From Cocleimonas sp. (GTDB taxonomy: Bacteria > Pseudomonadota > Gammaproteobacteria > Thiotrichales > Thiotrichaceae): DNA of 13,034 nt. Within the stretch, counting starts at the first letter, position 1, and every line of letters starts with the position of its first letter. This document shows positions 6,632 through 13,034 of the stretch, in pieces. The notes beneath the pieces were generated by a model. The model worked only from the letters and a program-made list of their open reading frames with translations. It was not told the origin of the DNA and did not search any database. The stretch is taken from the NCBI GenBank assembly GCA_023145485.1, contig JAGLDT010000016.1, positions 1-13,034 of the forward strand. The letters run 5' to 3'. A program made the translations under genes and the position numbers.

Positions 6632-7579
6632 TCACTTTTTCAAGAGATCAATGATGACTTTGTTTTTTGCCTTTTTAGCAATATCTAATGCTGTCTCATC
6701 CAATAAATCTTTTAATGATACATTCGCACTACTTTGCATCAGAAGTGTTACGGTATCAATATCTGCTGCTTTAACAGCTAACATCAAGGCTGTTTTTCCC
6801 TCTTCATCCTGAATGTTAATGGGAGCTTTGAGCAGTAAAAGTCTGGCTGTTAATTTTGCTTCACCCATTTCTGCGGCGCGGTGTAATGCAGTAGCTCCTG
6901 TATCATCCTGTTGTGAAATATTTTTACTGAAAGGCAGTAGTAGTTCAGTAATGGCTTTATTTTCGTTGTCAATTGCTAACATTAATGGAGTAACACCTTG
7001 ATCATTCGGCACACAGGGCGAAACTTTATCACTGTAGTGAAACAAGGTTTTAACCACTTTTTCATGCTTACCTTCAATGGCGTACATTAACGCGCTATTG
7101 CCACGACGGTCAGAGGCTCTGACATCAGCACCAAACTCGATCAATTGAGCAACAATATTTTCATAACCCTCACGGGCTGCAATCATGGTTGCATTCCAGC
7201 CAGCACGAGTCCGATCATGCACATTAGCCCCCATTTCAACTAACATCGCCGTCACTTCTTCAAAACCATTTTCAGCGGCAAACGTGAGTGCAGTAGAGCC
7301 AGATTTGGTTCGTGCATTTACATCTGCTCCGCGTGATAAGAGTAATACCATCGCCTCCGACTTGCCCGCTTCAGCTGCTTGCATAACAGGTGTTTTACCA
7401 AAGCGACTGGTTGCATTAATATTAGCTCCCTTCTCCAGCAACTTAGTGACAAGCGTTACATTGCCTGTTGCCGCCGCTTTTTGAAGTTCATCATCCAATG
7501 CGCTGTCTGCTTTTGCTACCGATATGGATAAAGAAAATAGTAAAGATACACAAAATAATAACCATTTTGATCGTTTCAT
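6632..7579 (-). CDS. Exported ankyrin-repeat protein
   Basis: This 315-residue protein has a Sec signal peptide (MKRSKWLLFCVSLLFSLSISVAKA, cleavage likely after A24), so it acts in the periplasm. From about residue 27 to the end it is made of roughly eight ankyrin repeats of about 33 residues. Typical turns are TPVMQAAEAGKSEAMVLLLSRGADVNAR, STALTFAAENGFEEVTAMLVEMGANV, and, further on, NSALMYAIEGKHEKVVKTLF, TALHRAAEMGE and KTALMLAVKAAD. The repeat near 182-192 is less regular (YSDKVSPCVPND). No enzymatic domain is present; the array should form a binding surface. AGGAAG before the ATG is the likely ribosome binding site. It is the last gene of a unit behind napC-like and cytochrome c4-like genes, 30 bp from napC, so it may bind or stabilise one of those cytochromes or their partner. 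That role is inference. Confidence 0.9.
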   Translation of the reverse strand: MKRSKWLLFCVSLLFSLSISVAKADSALDDELQKAAATGNVTLVTKLLEKGANINATSRFGKTPVMQAAEAGKSEAMVLLLSRGADVNARTKSGSTALTFAAENGFEEVTAMLVEMGANVHDRTRAGWNATMIAAREGYENIVAQLIEFGADVRASDRRGNSALMYAIEGKHEKVVKTLFHYSDKVSPCVPNDQGVTPLMLAIDNENKAITELLLPFSKNISQQDDTGATALHRAAEMGEAKLTARLLLLKAPINIQDEEGKTALMLAVKAADIDTVTLLMQSSANVSLKDLLDETALDIAKKAKNKVIIDLLKK

Positions 7580-7609
7580 AATATTAGATCTTCCTAAGGA
7601 TTTTTAAAT

Positions 7610-8179
7610 TTAGGTTTTACCCTTCTCGTCTTTATCATCATCTTTTTCGTCCTCATCTTCATCAGGCTCGTCAGGTTCTTCATGCGCGATGCCTTTATGA
7701 CAATCAATACACGTTTTGCCTTTTTCGGTGGCTGAATCATGCTTCTTTCTAGCTATTTTATCCTGTTCGCTCAAATTCATACGCTCAAAGGAGTGACAGC
7801 TACGGCATTCACGGGAATCGGTTGCTTTCATCTTTGCCCATACGCGACTTGCCATATCCCAACGGTGTTTTTCATATTTTTCAGGCGTATCAATTGTCCC
7901 TAGAATTTCATGATAAACATCTTTTGCTGCCATCACCTTTGCAATCATTTTAGGGATAAACGCTTTTGGTACATGACAATCCGCACAGCCGGCATGAACG
8001 CCAGAAGCACTGGAGTAATGCACCGTTTCTTTTAGCTCTTTAAGGTTGGTTTGCATTGAGTGACAAGAGGTACAGAATTCTGTTGTATTCGTCGCTTGCA
8101 ATCCATAATTAAACAACCCCATAAAAACTGCCCCAAGTATCAGCAGTAAAAACATTCCTTTTTTTGATCTTCCCGACAT
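7610..8179 (-). CDS. NapC/NirT-family tetrahaem cytochrome c, membrane quinol dehydrogenase
   Basis: This 189-residue membrane-anchored cytochrome has one N-terminal transmembrane helix (about residues 8-26) and four CxxCH haem sites: CTSCH at 36-40, CADCH at 65-69, CRSCH at 125-129 and CIDCH at 157-161. Spacing, the SMQTNLKELKETVHYSS stretch after haem 1 and GVHAGCADCHVPK are those of the NapC/NirT family, which oxidises quinol and passes electrons to periplasmic reductases. The length fits NapC (about 200) rather than longer multihaem relatives. After haem 4 (HKGIAHEEP) it ends in an unusual run of Asp, Glu and Lys (about 167-189). An excellent AGGAGG sits 6 bases before the ATG. The gene is 61 bp after a cytochrome c4-like gene and 30 bp before the ankyrin gene. 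No catalytic reductase subunit is in the window, so the final acceptor is unknown. Confidence 0.92.
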   Translation of the reverse strand: MSGRSKKGMFLLLILGAVFMGLFNYGLQATNTTEFCTSCHSMQTNLKELKETVHYSSASGVHAGCADCHVPKAFIPKMIAKVMAAKDVYHEILGTIDTPEKYEKHRWDMASRVWAKMKATDSRECRSCHSFERMNLSEQDKIARKKHDSATEKGKTCIDCHKGIAHEEPDEPDEDEDEKDDDKDEKGKT

Positions 8180-8185
8180 TTATAG

Positions 8186-8191
8186 CCTCCT
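8186..8191 (-). promoter_or_regulatory. Consensus ribosome binding site of the NapC-like gene
   Basis: AGGAGG on the minus strand, 6 bases before the ATG at 8179, is the strongest Shine-Dalgarno in the window and fixes this start. The neighbouring cytochrome c4-like and ankyrin genes have weaker sites, which suggests that the tetrahaem protein is made in higher amounts. Confidence 0.75.
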
Positions 8192-8240
8192 AGTAATAGT
8201 TTGTTTATCGTTTGTAACGATTAGTTGTTTGATTTTATTA

Positions 8241-9002
8241 TTATTTGCTTTCATTTAGTTCTTTTTGCACCTGTGAAGCACTACGAAAACTCTTATTGAA
8301 ATCTGGGTTACGCCAATCATCATGATCTGCAAGCAGACTTTTATCTGCTTTTAAACGTGACACATAATCAGCCACGGCTTTTAAATCAGTCTTTGTAAAG
8401 CCATCGATTTGTTTAACCATTTTTTCATCCGCATTACGTCGTTTGCCTGATTTAATCCACTCAAGTTGACGTAATATATATTGATAATGTTGCCCTTGAA
8501 TGCGAGGGTAATAATCTGCATTATGTCCTTCACCCTGTTTGCCATGGCAATTAGTACAGTTATCTTCATAAATCTTTTTGCCTTTTTCTAAATCATCCCC
8601 TTTACCAACCGCATTATTAGGAACCATTGGAAAGCTAGAAACATAGGCAGCAACATCAGCCATTGCCTGAGGATCTTTTAGATAAGTGGATCGAGAAAAC
8701 GGATACATAGTCGGATTATCACGGTTTTTTGCACGAATATCCGCTAATTGTTTAATAATGACTTTCTGATGCTGACCTGCAATTTGTGGAAAACGACCTG
8801 TAGGATTCCCCCATCCCTCAGGTGAATGACATAAAGCGCAATTTCTATATATTTTTTTGCCATTTTCAATATTAGCTTCCAGTTTAAGAGCCGCCTCAAT
8901 TTCATTATAGCTGACCTCCTCGGAAGCAGGGGTTGCCATTGAGTAGGAACTAACAGTAAGAGCTATAATGACTCCAGAAAATAAAAATAGTAAGCGCTTC
9001 AT
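8241..9002 (-). CDS. Dihaem cytochrome c, c4-like (periplasmic)
   Basis: This 253-residue exported cytochrome has a signal peptide (MKRLLFLFSGVIIALTVSSYSMA, cleavage after about A23) and two class I cytochrome c domains. Haem sites are CALCH (55-59) and CTNCH (149-153). Each is followed by the c4/c553 pattern: FPQIAGQHQKVIIKQLADIR with the likely Met ligand in NPTMYPF (M99), and YYPRIQGQHYQYILRQLEWIKSGKR with the likely Met ligand at M195. Domains end in MADVAAYVSSF and LKAVADYVSRL helices, then a 30-residue tail rich in Asp, Asn and Ser. Such proteins shuttle electrons between membrane complexes and periplasmic enzymes. It is the first gene of the unit with napC-like and ankyrin genes. Only a weak GAGA precedes the ATG. 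The 197 bp upstream (9003-9199) is very AT-rich and must contain the promoter, but I cannot fix its boxes. Confidence 0.9.
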   Translation of the reverse strand: MKRLLFLFSGVIIALTVSSYSMATPASEEVSYNEIEAALKLEANIENGKKIYRNCALCHSPEGWGNPTGRFPQIAGQHQKVIIKQLADIRAKNRDNPTMYPFSRSTYLKDPQAMADVAAYVSSFPMVPNNAVGKGDDLEKGKKIYEDNCTNCHGKQGEGHNADYYPRIQGQHYQYILRQLEWIKSGKRRNADEKMVKQIDGFTKTDLKAVADYVSRLKADKSLLADHDDWRNPDFNKSFRSASQVQKELNESK

Positions 9003-9199
9003 ATTTTTCTCGTGATTAATTATGCATAGAATAGCTTAATTATTATTCAAAATATAGTCGGTATAATTATCAAAAAAGCAATAAAATAAAGATGACTATT
9101 TTTAAATTAAAGATAAGCGGTAGTTTTTTGTTCATAAATAATACTAATTAAATGTGCAAAATAATAGTCTCATCGTGTAGATATTTTTATGAGTTATAT

Positions 9200-10465
9200 T
9201 TAGCGTATACAAGAGGCCAGTTTTGTTTCTCGAAATTTTGCTTCATTCGATGTGACAGCTACTCTAGTCGTCATACACCAGTTAGCTTGTGCTTTCCAAA
9301 GTGGACTCCATTGATTCGCTCTATCCCCAATATCAAAACCACACTGATGTTGTTGATTACGTCGCGTTTGTTGAACAGCCAAAGAGGCGTATAAATTACA
9401 GTAATTTCGATTAACACGTATTCCCTTTAGTTTTTTTGCCTGTCGCATAAAATTGACATAATTAGCGGTTGCCTTGCGCCCTAAAGGAGAATGAATAGCC
9501 TGCTGATTTGATTTTTTTTGCTTTCTACTCACACAAGATGCCAATTTAGTTTCTCGAAACTTCGCTTCTTTAGAGGTTGCATGGGCGCTACCTTTCATAC
9601 ACCAATCAGACTGTGGAGAATAAGCTCGACTCCAAGGACTCGCATAACTGTCCACATTAAAACCGCATTGGTATTGCAAGCTACGCGTCGTTTGTTGCAC
9701 GGCTAAAGAAGCGTATAAATTGCAATAAGCACGATTAACTATCACTCCTTTTAGGTTTTCCGCTTGTTGCATAAAACGACTGTAATGAGGTGTTTCTTTG
9801 CGCCCCATAGGGGAAACAATCACCCCTTGACTGCGATTACCCTTATATTTTTTACTATTACAATCACGCCCTACCTGTTGACAGCCGATACTCCATCCTC
9901 GCGTAACAGCTATAACACGTTTTTTTGCATTAGGATGGTCAGAAAGCGTAACATTCTGGTGAACTTTTAAGGTGCGTATTAAAGCTTGCGTACTGCTCAG
10001 AGCAGCCCCCATATGAGCCAATACTTTACCCGCAAACTGATCAGCCTCTAATTCATACTGCCTTTGAATTGCCAATCGTTTCATTTTAGGTAACCTTTGC
10101 AAATCATCCAGTTTATCGGTATGTCCCTGCAAATGGTGACCAATTTCATGCGCTAAAGCAGTCACCTTCCCCCAATGTGGCTCACCTGCTCGACGTGATA
10201 AGCGATTTAGAAAAACAGGGTCATAGGCAATAATACGTTTATTTTGATAAATCATTGCTGATGCATTGGAGTATTTCGCCACACTGCAAACATTATAATG
10301 CTGGCGAATATTTCCTATTGTTAAAATACGATCAATTAAGTTCTCAATAAAAGGCTCAGCATTTTTCAACCCTGAGGTATTGCAGCTAAAACGTTGATCT
10401 GAAAAAGCAGTATTCGAGGCGCTAAGTAGAAAAACGCCCAATAACGAGTAGTTTAAAAAGGTCAT
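9200..10465 (-). CDS. Secreted M48-like zinc metallopeptidase with two C-terminal Cys-containing repeats
   Basis: This 421-residue exported protein starts with a signal peptide (about residues 1-22, ending SNTAFS). The peptidase domain covers about 28-190. It contains the zinc motif AHEIGHHLQGH (H106, E107, H110), the downstream YELEADQFAG with the third ligand and Asp of M48/gluzincin enzymes (E138, D142), and SDHPNAKKR (176-183), like the family's HP-x-R motif. After a C195/C202 linker come two homologous 94-residue units, 218-311 and 326-419, each with four Cys at identical spacing (19, 22, 22). The units are of unknown function and may bind substrate or the cell surface. The ATG directly abuts the mnmC stop (TAAATG), and the AAGGA for this gene lies in the last mnmC codons, so it is the last gene of a three-gene operon. 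No terminator is obvious after it. The peptidase call is strong; substrate is unknown. Confidence 0.88.
   Translation of the reverse strand: MTFLNYSLLGVFLLSASNTAFSDQRFSCNTSGLKNAEPFIENLIDRILTIGNIRQHYNVCSVAKYSNASAMIYQNKRIIAYDPVFLNRLSRRAGEPHWGKVTALAHEIGHHLQGHTDKLDDLQRLPKMKRLAIQRQYELEADQFAGKVLAHMGAALSSTQALIRTLKVHQNVTLSDHPNAKKRVIAVTRGWSIGCQQVGRDCNSKKYKGNRSQGVIVSPMGRKETPHYSRFMQQAENLKGVIVNRAYCNLYASLAVQQTTRSLQYQCGFNVDSYASPWSRAYSPQSDWCMKGSAHATSKEAKFRETKLASCVSRKQKKSNQQAIHSPLGRKATANYVNFMRQAKKLKGIRVNRNYCNLYASLAVQQTRRNQQHQCGFDIGDRANQWSPLWKAQANWCMTTRVAVTSNEAKFRETKLASCIR
9209..9490 (-). repeat. Second copy of the peptidase C-terminal repeat
   Basis: Residues 326-419 run from SPLGRKATANYVNFMRQ through NYCNLYASLAVQQT, QCGF and NWCM to EAKFRETKLASC. 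By eye about 57 of 94 positions are identical to the first copy, with no gaps, and the four Cys (356, 375, 397, 419) match exactly at a 108-residue (324-bp) period. Confidence 0.85.
9533..9814 (-). repeat. First copy of the peptidase C-terminal repeat
   Basis: Residues 218-311 (SPMGRKETPHYSRFMQQ through EAKFRETKLASC) hold Cys at 248, 267, 289 and 311. The blocks YCNLYASLAVQQT and EAKFRETKLASC are identical to the second copy, while the segment between QCGF and WCM has diverged most. A 14-residue Lys/Gln/Ser-rich linker separates the two copies. Confidence 0.85.
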
Positions 10466-11710
10466 TTACATTCCTTGTAAGGTGTTTGTTTTTAGTCGCC
10501 TAATCATAAACCGTCCAGCATGTAATGCATTCAAAATTTTACTTTCTAAGGGATTTCCATTAATAATATTAACGAGATGCGAGGCACAATAACCACCTGT
10601 TGTCAGCCCTCGCGAACCTAATCCAGCTAAGACAAACAGCCCTTGTAAATACTGTCCTATTGGATATTTTTTCCAATGTTTTCCCTGATGAATATCAGCA
10701 TAATCGCGTTGATAGTGTGCTTGATCAATAACCCCACCAGCATAAGGGAAACGGTCTGGCGTAGTCATACGAATAGCCACATGACTGCTTTTTATCTCAC
10801 CGAGTGAGTTATAGAAATCAGGTAGGTATTTATGTAATTGTTGCTGATTAATAGCATCAGCCTGTGGATTCATCACTGCCTGATTATTATTGCGCTCAAA
10901 GGTTGCACCAAAGATATGCAACCCATTAACCGCAGGGGTGAGATAGCCTTCGTGTCCGATAATTGTTTGTAATTTATCTGATGCAGATGTGGTGCAAGCT
11001 TGTGAAGTTTGCCCCCGTACTGGCATGACAGGGAGGTCTTTAGTTTGTTCAAACTGATTAAGATCTTTGCCGTTGGCAATAATAACGACCTCAGCTTCAG
11101 CCAGTATTTGATGATAAGCATCAATCACCTGCCATTGTTGTTGATCTTGCGTTAATTGCAATGCCTCGCTATGCAATAAAACCTCACAATTAGAATGATC
11201 AATTAAAGCCTGACAAAAACTAGCAGGGCTAATCCAACCGCCTTGAGGAAAATAAGTACTTTTATAAGGGGATGAAATGCCACTGCATTGTTCAGTCTTC
11301 TCTACGTCTAAAGATTGTAAAAAATCATCAGGAAAGTTACGTTGTTGCAATGCATTCCAGCGTTTTTCCTCACGTGGACTATGTGCCAACTGCAAAACAC
11401 CACAAAGCTCATGCTGGACTTGTTTTTCTGCTGATTTTAACTGGGCAAGTTGGGTTAAGGTATAGTTAAATGACTCACTGTAAAAATCCTCTCCCAAGCT
11501 AGGAACCGCTGTCATCTTAGGCATAATCGCTCCCGCCAGATTGCCAGAAGCCTCCATTGCCAGTTTTTTATGCCGTTCTATTACGGTCACTTGCCAACCC
11601 GTTTGTAATAAATGCCATGCGCTCTGACAACCAGCTACACCACCACCAATCACTATCGCCTTTTTTTTATGCCAGTTGAAAGAGGGGTAATTAAACCAAG
11701 GCGTTTTCAT
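10466..11710 (-). CDS. mnmC: Stand-alone MnmC C-terminal domain (FAD-dependent cmnm5(s2)U34 oxidoreductase)
   Basis: This 414-residue FAD enzyme corresponds to the C-terminal half of E. coli MnmC, which removes the carboxymethyl group from cmnm5(s2)U34 in tRNA to give nm5(s2)U. Visible are the FAD dinucleotide fold AIVIGGGVAGCQSAWHL (GGGVAG at 22-27), the ribose-binding acid in VTVIERHK (E45), and EASGNLAGAIMP. Further on are CGVLQLAHS, YFPQGGWISP, LPVMPVRGQTS, GYLTP and the C-terminal GLGSRGLTTGG (363-373) with AGRFMIRRL. Length is that of one domain only; the methyltransferase half is not upstream. The N-terminal TPWFNYPSFNWHKK resembles the linker APWFN before the FAD fold in bifunctional MnmC. 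I start at 11710, 7 bases after the preceding stop, rather than at an in-frame ATG at 11770 inside that gene. No clear Shine-Dalgarno is seen, suggesting coupling. The stop abuts the next ATG. Confidence 0.9.
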   Translation of the reverse strand: MKTPWFNYPSFNWHKKKAIVIGGGVAGCQSAWHLLQTGWQVTVIERHKKLAMEASGNLAGAIMPKMTAVPSLGEDFYSESFNYTLTQLAQLKSAEKQVQHELCGVLQLAHSPREEKRWNALQQRNFPDDFLQSLDVEKTEQCSGISSPYKSTYFPQGGWISPASFCQALIDHSNCEVLLHSEALQLTQDQQQWQVIDAYHQILAEAEVVIIANGKDLNQFEQTKDLPVMPVRGQTSQACTTSASDKLQTIIGHEGYLTPAVNGLHIFGATFERNNNQAVMNPQADAINQQQLHKYLPDFYNSLGEIKSSHVAIRMTTPDRFPYAGGVIDQAHYQRDYADIHQGKHWKKYPIGQYLQGLFVLAGLGSRGLTTGGYCASHLVNIINGNPLESKILNALHAGRFMIRRLKTNTLQGM

Positions 11711-11717
11711 TGTATTA

Positions 11718-12323
11718 TCAATTCTGACTAATTTTTCCACTGTGTGCATCGATATGCCAATTTTTACCATCTGCTGTTTGAAAATGAAGCTTATTACTTA
11801 CAAATGCTATTTTTTTATAGTTCGCTAACCAACGAATTTTATTGCAAGTATTTTTACGAAAACCTGTACCAAAATACGCTAGAGGATAACGCTTTATTAC
11901 TTTTCCTTTATTAAAAACAACAACAGCGTCTTTATCATCTTGATAGGGCTTTTTTTTCACTTTAATAACCGTCTTTCCATTACGGGAGAAAAAAATAGAA
12001 AACCTATCAGGAAAGCTAGAAGATCCATTTCTCATCTCCGTAGGATGAAGACCTTTTCCACTCCAAAGATAGCGTAACCGTCCATCTTTGCGCACTTTAA
12101 AGGCAACACCATAAGACTCCCTTGTTTTAATAAACCAGCTTTTGTGTTTAGCCCAACGACTAGGGATCATTTTTAATAAATAACGACCATCTTCCGAACG
12201 CATCGTAGTAGCTTCTAAACGATTTAATGCTTCAAGGGTGCTTTTTGCTGGACGACATGCAAAGCTGGTATTGCTAAATAAAATAATGCTCAAAAGCATT
12301 AGGTAGAGCATTGTTTTCATCAT
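11718..12323 (-). CDS. Exported protein of unknown function
   Basis: I do not recognise this 201-residue protein. It has a signal peptide (MMKTMLYLMLLSIILFSNTSFA, cleavage likely before C23); the -3 Ser and -2 Phe argue against a lipoprotein box. The mature part is basic and rich in beta-strand patterns (YGVAFKVRKDGRLRYLWSG, FSIFFSRNGKTVIKVKKK, VVVFNKGKVIKRYP), ending in NKLHFQTADGKNWHIDAHSGKI, which resembles a propeller-type or repeated-sheet blade ending. Only two Cys remain after cleavage (C23 and C160), so a disulfide is possible. AGGTAAG lies before the ATG pair at 12323/12320, and either could be used. It heads the operon with mnmC and the M48-like peptidase. Because a strong terminator precedes it, its promoter should lie in 12324-12394. 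A link with the secreted peptidase, such as inhibitor or partner, is possible but unsupported. Confidence 0.8.
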   Translation of the reverse strand: MMKTMLYLMLLSIILFSNTSFACRPAKSTLEALNRLEATTMRSEDGRYLLKMIPSRWAKHKSWFIKTRESYGVAFKVRKDGRLRYLWSGKGLHPTEMRNGSSSFPDRFSIFFSRNGKTVIKVKKKPYQDDKDAVVVFNKGKVIKRYPLAYFGTGFRKNTCNKIRWLANYKKIAFVSNKLHFQTADGKNWHIDAHSGKISQN

Positions 12324-12394
12324 TTCTTACCTATTTTATAGAAGCCGAAGACACAGTAGTAGGGAACGTGCATAATCACTAAAGAATACCAATA

Positions 12395-12428
12395 AAAAAG
12401 CCCGCACTAAACGTAGTGCGGGCTTTTT
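12395..12428. terminator. Perfect 15-bp-stem intrinsic terminator
   Basis: AAAAAGCCCGCACTA (12395-12409), loop AACG, TAGTGCGGGCTTTTT (12414-12428) pair without a mismatch. On the minus strand the stem ends in six T, 52 bases after the stop of the Gly-rich gene, so it ends that transcript and isolates the operon starting at 12323. It would work in both directions. Confidence 0.93.
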
Positions 12429-12479
12429 AAAAGAAAAATCTTTTTATTAGGGGTATCAAGGATCGCCCTGTTAAATTGA

Positions 12480-13034
12480 TTATTTTACAGCTGGTGCTGG
12501 CGCTGCTACTGGAGCAGTAGGAGCGACTACCACAGGTGCTCTAGCAGCCTTTTCTTGAGCTTCAATACGCTGAAGCATTTGCATAGCTTGTGCAATTTGT
12601 GCTTGTAGAGCAGCTTTCATTTGTGCCATAGAAGGAGCTGCGGTAGCAACAGGTGCTGCACCATAGCCACGAGGAGCATATGAACCACCACCGCCATTAT
12701 TGTTAGAGCCAACTGCATTACCTGTGCCGTTACCCGCAGCGATTCCGTTGCCTGCGCCATTAGCCGTTCCGCTACCGTCCATTTTAGTGTCGCCGTCTAT
12801 TTGACTTTTCGCATCCATATTAGTGCGACCTTTGCCTTTAAAGTTGATACTGAAATCAACTTCTCCGTCTGCGTCGCCTTTACCTGTTCCCCAACCGTTA
12901 CCTTGACCAGCGCCATTTCCTTTTCCAGCTACGTCGCCTTTAACATCAGAAGCAGCGTTTCCAGTTCCGTTTGCAGCACCAGTACCGTTGTTTGCACCGT
13001 CGAACCAGTTAGCAGAAGCAGTTCCAGAAAGAGC
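12480..13034 (-). CDS. Gly/Asn/Ala-rich repetitive protein, 5' end beyond window (possible sulfur-globule-like envelope protein)
   Basis: The frame is open from the right edge to a stop at 12480, giving 184 visible residues; the true start is outside. An internal Met at 12818 is not the start, because the 72 codons before it continue the same composition. The first two thirds are short Gly-x units with Asn, Thr, Ala, Asp and Lys (NGTGTGAANGTGNAAS, GKGNGAGQGNGWGTGKGD). They are interrupted by a strand-like EVDFSINFKGKGRTNMD and followed by NNNGGGGSYAPRGYGAAP. Then comes an amphipathic helix (MAQMKAALQAQIAQAMQMLQRIEAQEKAARAP) and an Ala/Pro/Val tail ending APAVK. Codons are biased to GGT, AAC, GCT and the gene is more GC-rich than its neighbours, suggesting high expression, as does the strong terminator. 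Low complexity and Gly richness recall sulfur globule or other structural proteins, but this is a guess. No Cys is seen. Confidence 0.75.
   Translation of the reverse strand, partial: ALSGTASANWFDGANNGTGAANGTGNAASDVKGDVAGKGNGAGQGNGWGTGKGDADGEVDFSINFKGKGRTNMDAKSQIDGDTKMDGSGTANGAGNGIAAGNGTGNAVGSNNNGGGGSYAPRGYGAAPVATAAPSMAQMKAALQAQIAQAMQMLQRIEAQEKAARAPVVVAPTAPVAAPAPAVK

Noticed and set aside
6813..7484. Open frames on the plus strand inside the ankyrin gene
   Set aside because: They are antisense shadows of the repeats, with no ribosome binding site or recognisable product.
8207..8221. Hairpin ATCGTT-TGT-AACGAT between the c4-like and NapC-like genes
   Set aside because: Six base pairs with a 3-base loop and no U tract; too weak to call an attenuator or processing site.
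9030..9075. FNR/ANR-like site TTGATAATTATAC upstream of the cytochrome operon
   Set aside because: Only the first half-site is good; the second half (ATCAA) is poorly matched in a very AT-rich stretch.
11711..11770. Longer mnmC start at 11770 (or 11749)
   Set aside because: It lies inside the upstream gene in another frame. The PWFN linker and FAD fold are already complete from 11710.
12324..12394. Lipoprotein signal (SFAC) and a precise promoter for the 201-residue protein
   Set aside because: The residue before Ala is Phe and the -3 position is Ser, which do not fit a lipobox. No box pair with acceptable spacing is found upstream.

Overview
The window is AT-rich proteobacterial DNA, most likely from a gammaproteobacterium. 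Ubiquinone synthesis (UbiA), a monomeric NADP-isocitrate dehydrogenase, a YdgA/DUF945 protein, an E. coli-like MnmC C-terminal domain and a NapC/cytochrome c4-type pair all fit that group. The cytochromes and a Gly/Asn-rich low-complexity protein at the right edge suggest a sulfur-oxidising, Thiotrichales-like relative, but that placement is inference. No rRNA, tRNA, CRISPR array, transposase or phage gene is visible.

Left part (1-3135). The start of ubiA runs off the left edge on the minus strand. It is coupled by a TAATG overlap to a small thioredoxin-fold [2Fe-2S] ferredoxin, whose start codon is preceded by a run of nine C. A DUF4389 membrane protein diverges from this pair and converges on a DUF945 protein. 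From 2650 to 3199 there is no gene. That stretch holds two outward-facing TATAAT boxes and two neighbouring, unrelated palindromic elements of about 161 and 171 bp, which end just before the isocitrate dehydrogenase gene.

Middle (3200-9002). Monomeric idh converges on a YbiB/TrpD2-like gene, and the shared bidirectional terminator lies inside the last codons of the latter. Upstream of it on the minus strand is a three-gene unit: a dihaem cytochrome c4-like protein, a NapC/NirT tetrahaem quinol dehydrogenase and an exported ankyrin-repeat protein. It reads as a branch taking electrons from the quinol pool into the periplasm, with no terminal reductase in the window.

Right part (9200-13034). 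A tight minus-strand operon holds an exported protein of unknown function, a stand-alone MnmC oxidoreductase domain (tRNA wobble uridine modification) and a secreted M48-like metallopeptidase with two copies of a Cys-containing repeat spaced exactly 108 residues apart. A perfect 15-bp-stem terminator separates this operon from a Gly/Asn/Ala-rich repetitive protein that enters from the right edge without its start.

The best leads are the paired palindromes before idh, the C9 tract at the ferredoxin start, the duplicated Cys domain on the peptidase, the cytochrome/ankyrin operon and the Gly-rich edge protein. None of these amounts to a proven new system.
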